Below, one piece after another: positions 33,232 through 42,591 of a DNA stretch of 64,000 nt. The stretch is from assembly GCF_042658845.1 (NCBI RefSeq), contig NZ_JBHSRI010000002.1, forward strand, positions 682,001 to 746,000, read 5' to 3'. The position numbers and the translations under genes are program-made. The stretch's first letter is position 1. Every line of letters begins with the position of its first letter. The notes under the pieces are model-generated. The model saw only the letters and a list, made by a program, of their open reading frames with translations, did no database searches and had not been told where the DNA came from. Origin of the DNA: Paenisporosarcina macmurdoensis. Its GTDB lineage: Bacteria > Bacillota > Bacilli > Bacillales_A > Planococcaceae.

Positions 33232-34371
33232 ATGTCTGAGGAAATGAACTTGCAGGAAAACCAGGACTTCCGTGAAGGAAATCTTGTAAAAGGTACGGTT
33301 GCCCAAGTTGAGGATAAGGCAGTTACTGTCACAATTGAAGGTGCACCGTTTGATGGAATAATCCCGATTAGTGAACTGTCAAGCTTGCACATTGAAAAAG
33401 CTTCTGACGTCGTTTCCATCGGTGACGAATTAAACTTAATTATTACAAAAGTAGAAGACGACAAATTTGTGTTGTCAAAACGTAAAGTTGATGCCGCTGA
33501 AGCTTGGGATTCGTTAGAACAAAAGTTTCATAGCGGAGAAATTATTGAAGCAGAAGTAAAAGACGTAGTAAAGGGTGGACTTGTAGTTGACCTTGGCTTA
33601 CGCGGCTTTGTTCCGGCTTCATTAGTTGAAGATCACTTTGTTGAATCTTTCGAAGATTACAAAGGAAAAGTATTAACATTTATTATAGTTGAAATGGAAA
33701 AAGATAAAAACCGACTCATCTTATCTCATCGTGCAGTAGTAGAAGCTGAAAAAGAGTTGAACAAGAAAGATACGCTTGATCATATTCATGCGGGCGATGA
33801 ATTAACAGGTACTGTGCAACGTATAGCAGCTTTTGGTGCTTTTGTAGACTTAGGTGGGGTAGATGGACTTGTTCATATCTCTCAACTATCACATGAGCAT
33901 GTAGAGCAGGTTTCAGACGTACTTCATGAAGGACAAGAAGTAAAAGTGAAAGTATTGTCTGTTGATCGAGATAGCGAACGTATTTCATTATCCATTAAAG
34001 ATACACTTCCTGGACCATGGGAAGGAATTGAAGATAAAGCACCACGAGGTTCTGTTCAAACGGGTACCATAAAACGCCTTGTTTCATACGGCGCATTTGT
34101 AGAAGTATTCCCTGGTATTGAAGGACTTGTTCATATTTCACAAATTGCCCATTCTCATATAGGTACACCTCATGAAGTGTTAAAAGAAGGGCAAGAGGTA
34201 CAAGTAAAAGTGTTAGATGTTAACAGAAAAGATAAACGATTATCTTTAAGCATCAAAGACTTACTTGAAAAAGAAGAAGGATATTCAGGATCTGATTACG
34301 AAATGCCAGAAGAATCTAAAGGTTTTTCAATCAGTGATGTTATTGGAGATAAATTAAAACACTTTAAATAA
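33232..34371 (+). CDS. ypfD: S1 RNA-binding domain protein (YpfD, S1-like)
   Basis: This 379-residue protein contains four S1 repeats (about 17-83, 100-168, 185-255 and 270-345); repeats 3 and 4 are closest to consensus with GAFVDLGGVDGLVHISQLS and GAFVEVFPGIEGLVHISQI. It is related to ribosomal protein S1 but shorter, as in all Bacillales, and is called YpfD in B. subtilis. It probably binds mRNA or ribosomes. The ATG at 33232 has AAGGAGG; the upstream in-frame start at 33205 lacks a site. Confidence 0.93.
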   Translation: MSEEMNLQENQDFREGNLVKGTVAQVEDKAVTVTIEGAPFDGIIPISELSSLHIEKASDVVSIGDELNLIITKVEDDKFVLSKRKVDAAEAWDSLEQKFHSGEIIEAEVKDVVKGGLVVDLGLRGFVPASLVEDHFVESFEDYKGKVLTFIIVEMEKDKNRLILSHRAVVEAEKELNKKDTLDHIHAGDELTGTVQRIAAFGAFVDLGGVDGLVHISQLSHEHVEQVSDVLHEGQEVKVKVLSVDRDSERISLSIKDTLPGPWEGIEDKAPRGSVQTGTIKRLVSYGAFVEVFPGIEGLVHISQIAHSHIGTPHEVLKEGQEVQVKVLDVNRKDKRLSLSIKDLLEKEEGYSGSDYEMPEESKGFSISDVIGDKLKHFK

Positions 34372-34383
34372 TGGAGCAAATCA

Positions 34384-35436
34384 ATGACTAGAGCTGAACG
34401 AAAATTAGACCACATAAAACACGCGTTGTCGACAGGACAATCTAGAGCAACATGGTTAGATGATATTCGTTTTGTACATCAAGCTCTACCTGATAGTAGT
34501 TGGGATAAAGTGTCCTTGCAAACTCAAATTGGCGAACTCGTTTTTGGTTCGCCTTTTTTTATTAATGCAATGACAGGTGGAGGAGGGGCTAAAACGACTG
34601 AGTTGAACAGTCAATTAGCTCGTATTTCTCGTGAAATGAATATTCCAATGGCAGTTGGATCTCAAATGGCCGCCATTAAAAACCCAGAAGAAATTGCCAC
34701 ATATGCTGTGGTGCGTAAAGAAAATCCGAACGGACTGATATTTGCCAATTTAGGTAGTGAGGCAACAGTAGACCAAGCAAAAAGAGCCGTTGATATGTTG
34801 GAAGCAAATGCTCTTCAAATCCATCTAAATGTCATTCAAGAGTTGACGATGCCTGAAGGGGATCGTGATTTTAGAGGGGCACTTACTAGAATTGAACAGC
34901 TTGTAAACGAATTGAATGTACCGGTTATAGTTAAAGAAACAGGGTTTGGGGTCTCCCGTGAAGCGGCATTGAAACTTCAATCGATTAACGTAGCGGCTAT
35001 CGATGTGGGTGGCTTCGGCGGAACCAATTTCGCCGCGATTGAAAATGAACGCCGACATCGCAAACTTACCTTTTTTAATGACTGGGGTGTTCCAACCGCT
35101 GCAGCGCTCATTGAAACAACTACCTTGAATTCTAAAATTCCTGTGCTAGCTTCTGGAGGAATTCAACATGCACTGGATATGGTGAAATGTCTATCCCTCG
35201 GTGCCTCTGCTGTAGGAATAGCGGGCGTAGTGTTAAAAACATTAGTTGAAGAAGGGGAACAGGCAACGATTGATTTAATTCACGAAATGAATGAAGATTT
35301 GACGATGTTAATGGTCTCTCTTGGTGCAAACACGATTCAAGAATTGCAACAAGTTCCATTAATTATTTCAGGTGAATTACATCATTATCTGACTCTCCGT
35401 GGACTTGATACATATACATACGCAAATCGTAAATAA
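34384..35436 (+). CDS. fni: type 2 isopentenyl-diphosphate delta-isomerase
   Basis: This 350-residue FMN- and NADPH-dependent enzyme interconverts IPP and DMAPP, giving the starter for prenyl diphosphates used by HepS/HepT downstream. Family motifs include RKLDHI near the start, FINAMTGGG, MAVGSQMAAI, LQIHLNVIQELTMPEGDRDF, VIVKETGFGVS and DVGGFGGTNFAAIE. Length equals B. subtilis Fni (349). A bidirectional terminator follows. Confidence 0.95.
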   Translation: MTRAERKLDHIKHALSTGQSRATWLDDIRFVHQALPDSSWDKVSLQTQIGELVFGSPFFINAMTGGGGAKTTELNSQLARISREMNIPMAVGSQMAAIKNPEEIATYAVVRKENPNGLIFANLGSEATVDQAKRAVDMLEANALQIHLNVIQELTMPEGDRDFRGALTRIEQLVNELNVPVIVKETGFGVSREAALKLQSINVAAIDVGGFGGTNFAAIENERRHRKLTFFNDWGVPTAAALIETTTLNSKIPVLASGGIQHALDMVKCLSLGASAVGIAGVVLKTLVEEGEQATIDLIHEMNEDLTMLMVSLGANTIQELQQVPLIISGELHHYLTLRGLDTYTYANRK

Positions 35437-35437
35437 T

Positions 35438-35478
35438 AAAGAGATGTAGACATATACAAAGTCTACATCTCTTTATTT
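35438..35478. terminator. terminator after fni
   Basis: AAAGAGATGTAGAC pairs perfectly with GTCTACATCTCTTT, followed by ATTTT. Confidence 0.95.
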
Positions 35479-35673
35479 TGGTTAGTGAAGTTTGTCTAAT
35501 TGCAAGTACTTTCGTTTGAAAATTGACACTCATTCATCTCCAGCCCTCACCTAGGTACTGAAAAACAGGGGTTTCTCTTCGTTTATCCCAGCACCAATGT
35601 CGAGCTAACATGGCGTTTTACGTGTTTCTTATGTATAATACTTTAGAGAAGAATTTGGAAGGATGAAATAAAT

Positions 35674-36984
35674 ATGCCTAAACCGGTAGTAGCAATCGTT
35701 GGTCGCCCGAATGTAGGAAAATCAACAATCTTTAATAGAATTGTTGGAGAACGCGTTTCCATTGTGGAGGATATTCCAGGAATAACACGTGATCGTATAT
35801 ATAGCGCGGCTGATTGGTTAACTCATGAATTTAATATAATTGATACAGGTGGAATTGACATTGGGGACGAGCCTTTCTTAGAACAGATTCGTGCTCAAGC
35901 TGAAATCGCCATCCAAGAAGCAGACGTTATTATTTTCTTGACGAATGGTCGAGAAGGTGTCACATCTGCTGATGAACAAGTAGCAAAAATCTTGTATAAA
36001 ACTAAAAAACCTGTCGTGTTAGCAATTAATAAAATTGATAACCCTGATATGCGTCCAATGATTTATGATTTCTATACATTAGGATTTGGCGAACCATTCC
36101 CAATCTCAGGTTCTCACGGACTTGGTCTTGGAGATTTATTAGATGAGGTAGCGAAGAATTTCCCTGATGAAGATGAAGAGATTTATCCTGATAATGTCAT
36201 TAAGTTCTCATTAATTGGTCGTCCTAATGTTGGGAAGTCTTCTTTAGTGAACTCGTTCCTTGGTGATGAACGTGTCATTGTTAGTGAAATTGCAGGAACG
36301 ACTCGTGATGCGATTGATACACAATATGAATACGAAGATCAACCTTATGTCATCATCGATACAGCGGGGATGCGTAAAAAAGGTAAAGTTTACGAAACCA
36401 CTGAAAAATATAGTGTACTACGTGCATTAAAAGCAATTGAACGTTCTGATGTTGTTTTAGTTATTATAAACGCAGAAGAAGGCATTCAAGAGCAAGATAA
36501 AAAAATTGCTGGGTACGCGCATGAAGCGGGTAAAGCAATCATTATCGTGGTTAACAAATGGGATGCAGTTGAAAAAGATGAAAAAACAATGAATAAAACA
36601 ACTAAATTAATTCGAGCGCATTTCTTATTCTTAGATTATGCTCCAATTATTTTCGTTTCTGCTGTCACTAAACAACGTGTACATGCAATTTTACCAATCA
36701 TAAATCGTGTAAGTGAAAACCACGCGATGCGCGTTACATCAAGTGTCTTAAACGAAGTAATTGAAGACTCAGTTGCACGTAACCCTGCCCCTGCAGACAA
36801 AGGTCGTCGTCTGCGTATTTACTACGCTACACAAGTCGCGATCAAGCCACCAACATTTGTGGTGTTCGTAAATGAACCAGAAATTATGCATTTCTCATAT
36901 GAACGATTCCTTGAAAACCGAATTCGTGAATCCTTCGATTTCGAAGGGACACCAATTCGCCTTATTACACGTGCTAGAACATAA
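35674..36984 (+). CDS. der: ribosome biogenesis GTPase Der (EngA)
   Basis: This 436-residue GTPase has two GTPase domains in tandem, each with GRPNVGKS (residues ~9-16 and ~182-189), DTGG/DTAGM and NKID/NKWD motifs, and a C-terminal KH-like domain. It is essential for assembly of the 50S subunit. Length equals B. subtilis Der (436). The start ATG at 35674 follows GGAAGGATG. Confidence 0.97.
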   Translation: MPKPVVAIVGRPNVGKSTIFNRIVGERVSIVEDIPGITRDRIYSAADWLTHEFNIIDTGGIDIGDEPFLEQIRAQAEIAIQEADVIIFLTNGREGVTSADEQVAKILYKTKKPVVLAINKIDNPDMRPMIYDFYTLGFGEPFPISGSHGLGLGDLLDEVAKNFPDEDEEIYPDNVIKFSLIGRPNVGKSSLVNSFLGDERVIVSEIAGTTRDAIDTQYEYEDQPYVIIDTAGMRKKGKVYETTEKYSVLRALKAIERSDVVLVIINAEEGIQEQDKKIAGYAHEAGKAIIIVVNKWDAVEKDEKTMNKTTKLIRAHFLFLDYAPIIFVSAVTKQRVHAILPIINRVSENHAMRVTSSVLNEVIEDSVARNPAPADKGRRLRIYYATQVAIKPPTFVVFVNEPEIMHFSYERFLENRIRESFDFEGTPIRLITRART

Positions 36985-37010
36985 GTCGTATCAGTAAGGG
37001 AGTTACAAAC

Positions 37011-38033
37011 ATGGAAAAAGTGGTTGTATTAGGTGCCGGTAGTTGGGGGACAGCTCTTAGTATTGTCCTTGCAGAAAATGGACACAATTGTTTGCTATGG
37101 TCGCATCGTGAGGACCAAGCGAATGAAATTAATCATCAACATTCAAATGAAAAATACCTTCCAGGTACAGTCTTACCAACTTCACTAAAAGCCACGTCAT
37201 CTTTAAAAGAAGCAGCCACTCACGGGAAAACCATCGTGATGGCTGTTCCTACAAAAGGTATTCGTGAAGTTTGTCGTAATGTAAAAGAGTGGATTCAAGA
37301 ACCGATTCTTTTCGTTCATGTATCTAAAGGAATTGAACCCGATTCTTTAAAACGAATTTCTGAAGTTATGCGAGAAGAACTACCTGTTCATTTGATCGAG
37401 GGAATAGTGGTTCTTTCTGGACCGAGTCATGCAGAAGAAGTGGTCTTAAAACACCCGACTACTGTCACAGCTGCCTGTGAAGATATTCAATACGCTGAAA
37501 AAGTACAAGATTTATTTATGAATGGCAATTTCCGTGTCTATACCAACTCAGACGTCATTGGAGTCGAAATTGGTGGAGCATTAAAAAATATTATTGCCTT
37601 AGGTGCAGGTATTTCAGATGGTTTAGGGTACGGAGACAATGCAAAGGCTGCGTTAATTACAAGAGGTCTTGCAGAAATCGCCCGTCTCGGAACTAAAATG
37701 GGTGCAAAATCCTCAACGTTTTCCGGCTTAACTGGAATAGGTGACTTAATTGTGACTTGTACGAGCGTCCATTCAAGAAACTGGCGTGCTGGAAACTTAT
37801 TAGGGAAAGGCATGAAGTTAGATGATGTTTTGAATCAAATGGGTATGGTTGTCGAAGGTGTTCGCACCACGAAAGCTGCCCATCAATTATCTAAATTCCA
37901 TGAAGTACCAATGCCTATAACTAGCGCTCTATATGCTGTGTTATTTGAACAAGTCGATCCAAAGATAGCGGTCGATCAATTAATGGACCGCGTCAAGAAG
38001 CATGAGATGGAAGACTTATTTGAGTATCTTTAA
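37011..38033 (+). CDS. gpsA: glycerol-3-phosphate dehydrogenase [NAD(P)+]
   Basis: This 340-residue cytosolic enzyme makes sn-glycerol-3-phosphate from dihydroxyacetone phosphate for phospholipids. The Rossmann motif GAGSWGTALSIVLAENGH lies at residues 7-24, with LSGPSHAEEV and the active-site Lys region GGALKNIIALGAGISDG. Length fits B. subtilis GpsA (345). It lies close behind der as in B. subtilis and ends with a terminator. Confidence 0.96.
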   Translation: MEKVVVLGAGSWGTALSIVLAENGHNCLLWSHREDQANEINHQHSNEKYLPGTVLPTSLKATSSLKEAATHGKTIVMAVPTKGIREVCRNVKEWIQEPILFVHVSKGIEPDSLKRISEVMREELPVHLIEGIVVLSGPSHAEEVVLKHPTTVTAACEDIQYAEKVQDLFMNGNFRVYTNSDVIGVEIGGALKNIIALGAGISDGLGYGDNAKAALITRGLAEIARLGTKMGAKSSTFSGLTGIGDLIVTCTSVHSRNWRAGNLLGKGMKLDDVLNQMGMVVEGVRTTKAAHQLSKFHEVPMPITSALYAVLFEQVDPKIAVDQLMDRVKKHEMEDLFEYL

Positions 38034-38041
38034 ATCGTCAC

Positions 38042-38078
38042 AAAACAAGAGGTAGCGAGTCTGCACCTCTTGTTTTTT
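38042..38078 (+). terminator. terminator after gpsA
   Basis: AAAACAAGAGGT pairs with ACCTCTTGTTTT, with T-run TTTTTT. Confidence 0.92.
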
Positions 38079-38124
38079 CGTGATATAATAATTTGCTGAG
38101 AGACAGTGAAGGGTGGTTAAATTT

Positions 38125-38328
38125 ATGTCATCACTAGACAAAATGTGGATTTCATTTGCTTCCATGGGCTTTATGATGATTTCTATGGGGTTAATTTATG
38201 TCAGTAGAAACAAAATAAATAATCGTGTACTTAAATTTATTCTTGCTACTTTAGCGTACATACTTTTAATAGGCGGATTTTTAAGTATGATTTATATTGT
38301 ATTTAGTGGTCCCGCTGGAAGTTCGTGA
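38125..38328 (+). CDS. yphE: DUF2768 membrane protein (YphE-like)
   Basis: This 67-residue protein has two membrane helices (about 8-28 and 39-60) and matches the DUF2768/YphE pattern and place (gpsA-yphE-yphF-spoIVA). Function is unknown; sporulating bacilli conserve it. The start ATG 38125 is chosen over the in-frame GTG 38113 because it gives the usual family length, with GAAGGG upstream. Confidence 0.8.
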   Translation: MSSLDKMWISFASMGFMMISMGLIYVSRNKINNRVLKFILATLAYILLIGGFLSMIYIVFSGPAGSS

Positions 38329-38337
38329 GGTGACACA

Positions 38338-39054
38338 ATGAAAAAACGTTCAATTATCAGTCTATTACTCATTACGACATTACTGTTATCAGGTTGCATG
38401 TTTCCGGACTCTGAGCGTGCAGAAAGCCAGAGACCCTATGAAGATCAACTAAATTCGGTTCAAGTGGCTGTGGAGCAGTTTCAAGAAGCTTCAGGTGGCT
38501 TACTACCAATAAAAACTAGGGATCAAAGTGTTGACCAATACATTAAGTATCCTATTGATTTTAAACAAATCGTCCCTGCCTATTTAAGCGAAATTCCACC
38601 CAACGCATATGAAAACGGTGGATTGTTTCAATATGTCATTATGGATGTCGAAGAAAACCCAACAGTCAAATTAGTTGATTTACGTTCTGCTGAAAAAATT
38701 AGAGATTTAAATGTAAAACTTGGAGTTAACGGATATGGTCCGATAGCTGAGCAAATAGATGAAAACATTTACAAACTAGATTATAAACTGATGGGTTATG
38801 ACGATGAACAAACAGTTCCTAGTCCGTATTCAGAAGTAAATCTACCGCTAGTTGCTACAGGGGATGGGTCTATTTATATTGATTACTCGATTGATTTGAA
38901 TCGTATTCTTCAAGAAGATAAACCAAATGTAAAACCAGGTGAAGATATTCGTTATCTTCTGGTTGATAAATACCCAGTCGTACCAGCTTATTCCCTACCG
39001 TATACTGTAAATGAAAATAATGAACCAGAATTCTTAAACAAAGCAGCAAAATAA
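38338..39054 (+). CDS. yphF: YphF-like lipoprotein
   Basis: This 238-residue exported lipoprotein has a signal peptide with a lipobox (LLLSGC, Cys20), followed by an extracellular domain. Size and order match B. subtilis YphF, found only in spore formers, with no known function. It follows yphE by 9 bp and is likely co-transcribed. A GTG-rich ribosome site (GAGGTGA) precedes it. Confidence 0.85.
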   Translation: MKKRSIISLLLITTLLLSGCMFPDSERAESQRPYEDQLNSVQVAVEQFQEASGGLLPIKTRDQSVDQYIKYPIDFKQIVPAYLSEIPPNAYENGGLFQYVIMDVEENPTVKLVDLRSAEKIRDLNVKLGVNGYGPIAEQIDENIYKLDYKLMGYDDEQTVPSPYSEVNLPLVATGDGSIYIDYSIDLNRILQEDKPNVKPGEDIRYLLVDKYPVVPAYSLPYTVNENNEPEFLNKAAK

Positions 39055-39077
39055 ATTTTCTGAAATATTTATTTTAA

Positions 39078-39245
39078 AGGCTCTGTTAAAAAAATTGTTG
39101 TTTCCGTTACAAGGTACTTCATTTTTCAAAGCTATCATAGCGATGAAGAAACAGGAAAAGGCGGACGTTTTCTTCGGGCAGCCCGTATGGATCCTCGCTC
39201 GACTGAGGATAGCGGAGCTTGTTTACAGAATATCAGCAACAATAA
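39078..39245 (-). repeat. degenerate GC-rich repeat, copy D (inverted)
   Basis: TTGTTGTTTCCGTTAC at the left end, GGCGGACG and CCTCGCTCGACTGAGGATAGCGGAG match, in inverted order, the dispersed element seen at 27602 and 59356/59590. It is decayed, with a long unrelated stretch in the middle. Confidence 0.5.
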
Positions 39246-39276
39246 TTAAAATAGCTAATTTAAAAGAAATAAAGAC

Positions 39277-39310
39277 AAACGTTTCGTGCATATGCATGAA
39301 ACGTTTTTTT
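39277..39310 (+). terminator. palindromic terminator before spoIVA
   Basis: AAACGTTTCGTGCAT pairs almost perfectly with ATGCATGAAACGTTT, then TTTTT. It may end yphF transcripts. Confidence 0.75.
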
Positions 39311-39349
39311 GGTGCATAAAATAAAGTGCGTAGGAAAGGGGGCCATGAT

Positions 39350-40828
39350 ATGGCTGAAGAGCTTTATCAACAAATAGCCGAACGGACAAATGGTGATGTA
39401 TATATTGGCGTGGTAGGACCAGTGCGAATTGGTAAATCTACTTTTGTAAAACGAGTAATGGAGAGTTTAGTAATCCCTAATATGACGGATGAAGTGGACA
39501 GACTTCGTGCACAAGATGAACTGCCTCAAAGTTCTCCTGGAGCAGTAATAATGACAGCCGAACCGAAATTCGTACCAGCTCATGGTACTAGCATTCAGGT
39601 AGGCGAAGACGCATTCCGTTTCAATATTCGCTTGGCGGACTGTGTAGGATATATTGTAGAAGGTGCTAAAGGTTATGAAGACGAGAATGGACCTAAAATG
39701 GTTCATACGCCTTGGCATCATGATCCCATCCCATTCGAAGAAGCTGCACGAATCGGTACAGACAAGGTAATTAGAGATCATTCAACTATCGGAATTGTGA
39801 TGACAACGGATGGCTCGGTGAACGATATTGCAAGATCTGCAGTAGTATCAGTAGAAGAAGAGATCGTTGGCCAGTTAAAAGAAATTGGTAAACCATTTGT
39901 AATCTTGCTAAATAGTCGATTTCCAGATCAAGCGCAAACAGTTAATTTACGTCAAGAATTATTCGAAAAATACAATGTGCCAGTAATTTGCGCTGCAGTT
40001 GATCGAATGACGGTGCACGAAATTCAGTTTGTATTAAAAGAAGCACTTTATGAATTTCCTGTGACAACTTTTGAATTGCTAAAACCCGAATGGATGGACG
40101 TTCTAGAAAATGATCATCCTTTAAAAGTTTCACTTCAAAATTCATTAGACTCTTGGTCTTCACAAGTTTCAAAAATCCGAGATGTAAAAGATTTAGCAAC
40201 ATTCATTGCGGATGAACCTTTCGTTCAACACGCTGAAGTGATTGAAGTGGATGCAGGAAAAGGGAAAGCCTCCATTCAAATTGATATTACGGATGAAGCC
40301 TTCCAATCAGCCTATTCGGACTTCTTGGATGAGCCTATTATTACGAAAAAAGACTGGTTATTATATGTTAAAGAATCTTCATATGCAAAAAAATCGTATT
40401 TACGGTTCCACGAAGCCATTGAAATGGCACAAGAAACTGGCTATGGTGTGACAATGCCATCAGTACAAGATTTCCAACCGTCTGCTCCAGAATTAATTAA
40501 ACAAAATGATTTCTTCGGAGTACGAATGAAAGCTAAAGCACCTTCACTACACATTATACGTGTGGACATGGATGCAGAATTCTCTCCTCTGATTGGTTCT
40601 GAATTCCACAGTCAACAATTGTTAAAAGATCTAAAAGAAGCGTATTATCACAATCGTGAAGCTTTGTGGGCAACCTCATTATTTGGAACGCCTTTACACG
40701 AGATGTTGAGAGAGAGTATGCGCTATAAATCTGACGCTGTTCCGTCACATGCTAAGAAACGCATGAGAGAAACCATCGAACGCATGGTGAATGAAGGCGA
40801 TCGTGGTATGGTAACGTTTATCCTATAA
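39350..40828 (+). CDS. spoIVA: spore coat morphogenetic ATPase SpoIVA
   Basis: This 492-residue protein (exactly the B. subtilis length) polymerises on the outer forespore membrane and forms the basement layer of the spore coat, using ATP. The Walker A motif is GPVRIGKST with Lys29; further conserved words are RAQDELPQS, TEPKFVPA, DCVGYIVEGAKGYEDENGP, and the C-terminal ERMVNEGDRGMVTFIL. The ATG at 39350 lies 7 bp after AAAGGGGG; an upstream frame at 39326 has no site. In B. subtilis the promoter is sigma-E/sigma-K dependent; I saw no clear match here. Confidence 0.97.
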   Translation: MAEELYQQIAERTNGDVYIGVVGPVRIGKSTFVKRVMESLVIPNMTDEVDRLRAQDELPQSSPGAVIMTAEPKFVPAHGTSIQVGEDAFRFNIRLADCVGYIVEGAKGYEDENGPKMVHTPWHHDPIPFEEAARIGTDKVIRDHSTIGIVMTTDGSVNDIARSAVVSVEEEIVGQLKEIGKPFVILLNSRFPDQAQTVNLRQELFEKYNVPVICAAVDRMTVHEIQFVLKEALYEFPVTTFELLKPEWMDVLENDHPLKVSLQNSLDSWSSQVSKIRDVKDLATFIADEPFVQHAEVIEVDAGKGKASIQIDITDEAFQSAYSDFLDEPIITKKDWLLYVKESSYAKKSYLRFHEAIEMAQETGYGVTMPSVQDFQPSAPELIKQNDFFGVRMKAKAPSLHIIRVDMDAEFSPLIGSEFHSQQLLKDLKEAYYHNREALWATSLFGTPLHEMLRESMRYKSDAVPSHAKKRMRETIERMVNEGDRGMVTFIL

Positions 40829-40830
40829 TT

Positions 40831-40880
40831 GAGAGCAGGACTCCGCATTTTACTATGCGAATAGTCCTGTTCTTTTTATT
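40831..40880 (+). terminator. terminator after spoIVA
   Basis: AGAGCAGGACT pairs with AGTCCTGTTCT, with inner CGCAT/ATGCG, then TTTTTATTTT. Confidence 0.9.
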
Positions 40881-41002
40881 TTGGATGGATTTTCTGCATT
40901 AAGTTGGAAATTGTAGCAGGAATATTGTTGCGTAGCCTTTTTGGTTATGATACTCTTTTTACAAGATTGAGTTTCCATCCCCTTTGAGAGGAGGTGAATG
41001 GT

Positions 41003-41275
41003 GTGAATAAAACAGAATTAGTAAACTCAGTAGCTGAAGCTACAGAACTTTCTAAAAAAGATGCTTCTAAAGCAGTTGATTCAGTATTTGATACAATTCA
41101 AGATGCTCTTGCTAAAGGTGAAAAAATCCAACTTATTGGTTTTGGTAACTTTGAAGTTCGTGAACGTGCTGCTCGTAAGGGTCGTAACCCACAAACAGGT
41201 GCAGAGATCGACATTGCTGCAAGTAAAGTACCTGCTTTCAAACCAGGTAAAGCTCTTAAAGACGCGGTAAAATAA
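41003..41275 (+). CDS. hbs: DNA-binding protein HU (HBsu)
   Basis: This 90-residue HU protein is the main nucleoid-associated protein. The sequence is close to B. subtilis HBsu: MNKTELVNSVAEA, KIQLIGFGNFEVRERAARKGRNPQTG and KVPAFKPGKALKDAVK. The GTG at 41003 lies 8 bp after AGGAGG; GTG 40994 would lie inside that site. It is followed by a terminator and then a long non-coding stretch. Confidence 0.97.
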   Translation: MNKTELVNSVAEATELSKKDASKAVDSVFDTIQDALAKGEKIQLIGFGNFEVRERAARKGRNPQTGAEIDIAASKVPAFKPGKALKDAVK

Positions 41276-41291
41276 GACGCGTGTAATTACA

Positions 41292-41335
41292 TAAGAACGG
41301 CTTTTGTGAGAAATCGCAAAAGCCGTTCTTTTTTG
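41292..41335 (+). terminator. terminator after hbs
   Basis: AAGAACGGCTTTTG pairs perfectly with CAAAAGCCGTTCTT, then TTTTTG. Confidence 0.95.
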
Positions 41336-41339
41336 TTTA

Positions 41340-42000
41340 GTTCGTTTTGATAAGCCTAGTGAAGTGTTTGTCTCTTTATATCCGAAATGATAGAGTGGAT
41401 GATCGCTTTGGTGCGATTTTTTGATTTGATTTTGAAGATTTCGACGTGATTGTCGCAACTTCTTGGATAATCGTCGTAACTTTCCATGAAATTGTCGCAA
41501 CTAACCAATTTCCTCCTAATTCATTGCTTCCTCGACTGATTGTGCTGAATTTACCTACTTGAAATGATAAGTATCCATCGCTTCGACAAATGGAGCTACG
41601 GTTGAGCGTTCAAAGTAACCTGGGAGACTTTGTCCGGCGATAAACGTCACGACCTGAGTAATCGGAACTAAGAATGCGGAGCGACGTGTGAAGAGACAGC
41701 TGACTGGAATTACAAAAAAGGTTGAATTTCAGCGTGTTTGCAAAAATAAAACGCAAAAGTTGAGTAAAATACGATAACTCACTGACTATTTCTCAAAAGA
41801 ATGTAGACTAATTGAGGGATTTTGCGTAACATTTGATGGTATGCTACGATTTACATAGAATTATTACTGAATCCATTGTCTTCATAACACCGAGTTCCAT
41901 ACTCAGGGAATGAAAACCTCGATTTTTAAAGTCCAAAACTACACGTTAATTTACATATAGCCGAATAATCGGCCATGTTAGTTGTGTTTTATTATTTAGG
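41340..42000. other. 660-bp region without a recognised gene (hbs-folE)
   Basis: Nothing here is recognised as a gene. It holds a 21-bp tandem repeat (41449-41502), a 57-codon stop-free minus-strand frame (41558-41728) that reads protein-like but has no start, and a small hairpin GCCGA/TCGGC at 41962-41975 about 36 bp before folE. The remnant may come from a decayed gene or repeat element. Confidence 0.5.
41449..41502 (+). repeat. 21-bp tandem repeat (three units)
   Basis: The words ATTGTCGCAACT (41449), ATCGTCGTAACT (41470) and ATTGTCGCAACT (41491) recur exactly every 21 bp. The spacers between them are different, so only the 12-bp core is kept. Confidence 0.65.
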
Positions 42001-42011
42001 AGGCGTCAAGC

Positions 42012-42581
42012 ATGTCAACGGTCGATTTACAAAAAATAGAAGAAGCAGTAAAAATGATATTAGAAGCGGTTGGAGAAGATCCGGATCGTGAAGGATTACT
42101 CGATACACCAAAACGTGTTGCAAAAATGTATGCTGAAATGTTTTCAGGATTGAACGAAGATCCAAAAGAATATTTTAAAACCGTCTTTCATGAAGACCAT
42201 GAAGAATTAGTTTTAGTAAAGGATATTCCGTTCCATTCAATGTGTGAACATCATTTAGTGCCATTTTACGGTAAAGCGCATATCGCATATATTCCACGAG
42301 ACGGTGTAGTTACAGGCTTAAGTAAATTAGCTAGAGCTGTTGAAACAACGGCTAGACGTCCACAACTACAAGAAAGAATTACATCGACAATCGCAGATTC
42401 AATTATGGAGATGTTAAATCCATATGGTGTCTATGTGATTATCGAAGCTGAACATATGTGTATGACGATGCGAGGAATTAAAAAACCTGGAGCAAAAACG
42501 GTTACTGCCGTTGCCCGTGGGGTTTATGAAACAGATGACATCAAACGCAGTGAGATTTTATCATTCATACAAATGACATAA
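42012..42581 (+). CDS. folE: GTP cyclohydrolase I
   Basis: This 189-residue zinc enzyme makes dihydroneopterin triphosphate from GTP, the first step of folate synthesis (FolE/MtrA). Zinc ligands sit in FHSMCEHHLVPFYG and in the C-terminal EAEHMCMTMRG; the signature PRDGVVTGLSKLARAVE is complete. Length matches B. subtilis FolE (190). The start is ATG 42012 with TAGGAGG. It precedes mtrB as in B. subtilis. Confidence 0.97.
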   Translation: MSTVDLQKIEEAVKMILEAVGEDPDREGLLDTPKRVAKMYAEMFSGLNEDPKEYFKTVFHEDHEELVLVKDIPFHSMCEHHLVPFYGKAHIAYIPRDGVVTGLSKLARAVETTARRPQLQERITSTIADSIMEMLNPYGVYVIIEAEHMCMTMRGIKKPGAKTVTAVARGVYETDDIKRSEILSFIQMT

Positions 42582-42591
42582 GCAAATCAAC

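Noticed and set aside
39288..39322. sigma-E promoter for spoIVA (GCATAT ... CATAAAAT)
   Set aside because: The -10 part fits but the spacer is about 20 bp instead of 13-15.
41449..41502. CRISPR array
   Set aside because: Only three units of 12 conserved bases at 21-bp spacing, no true spacers, no cas genes.
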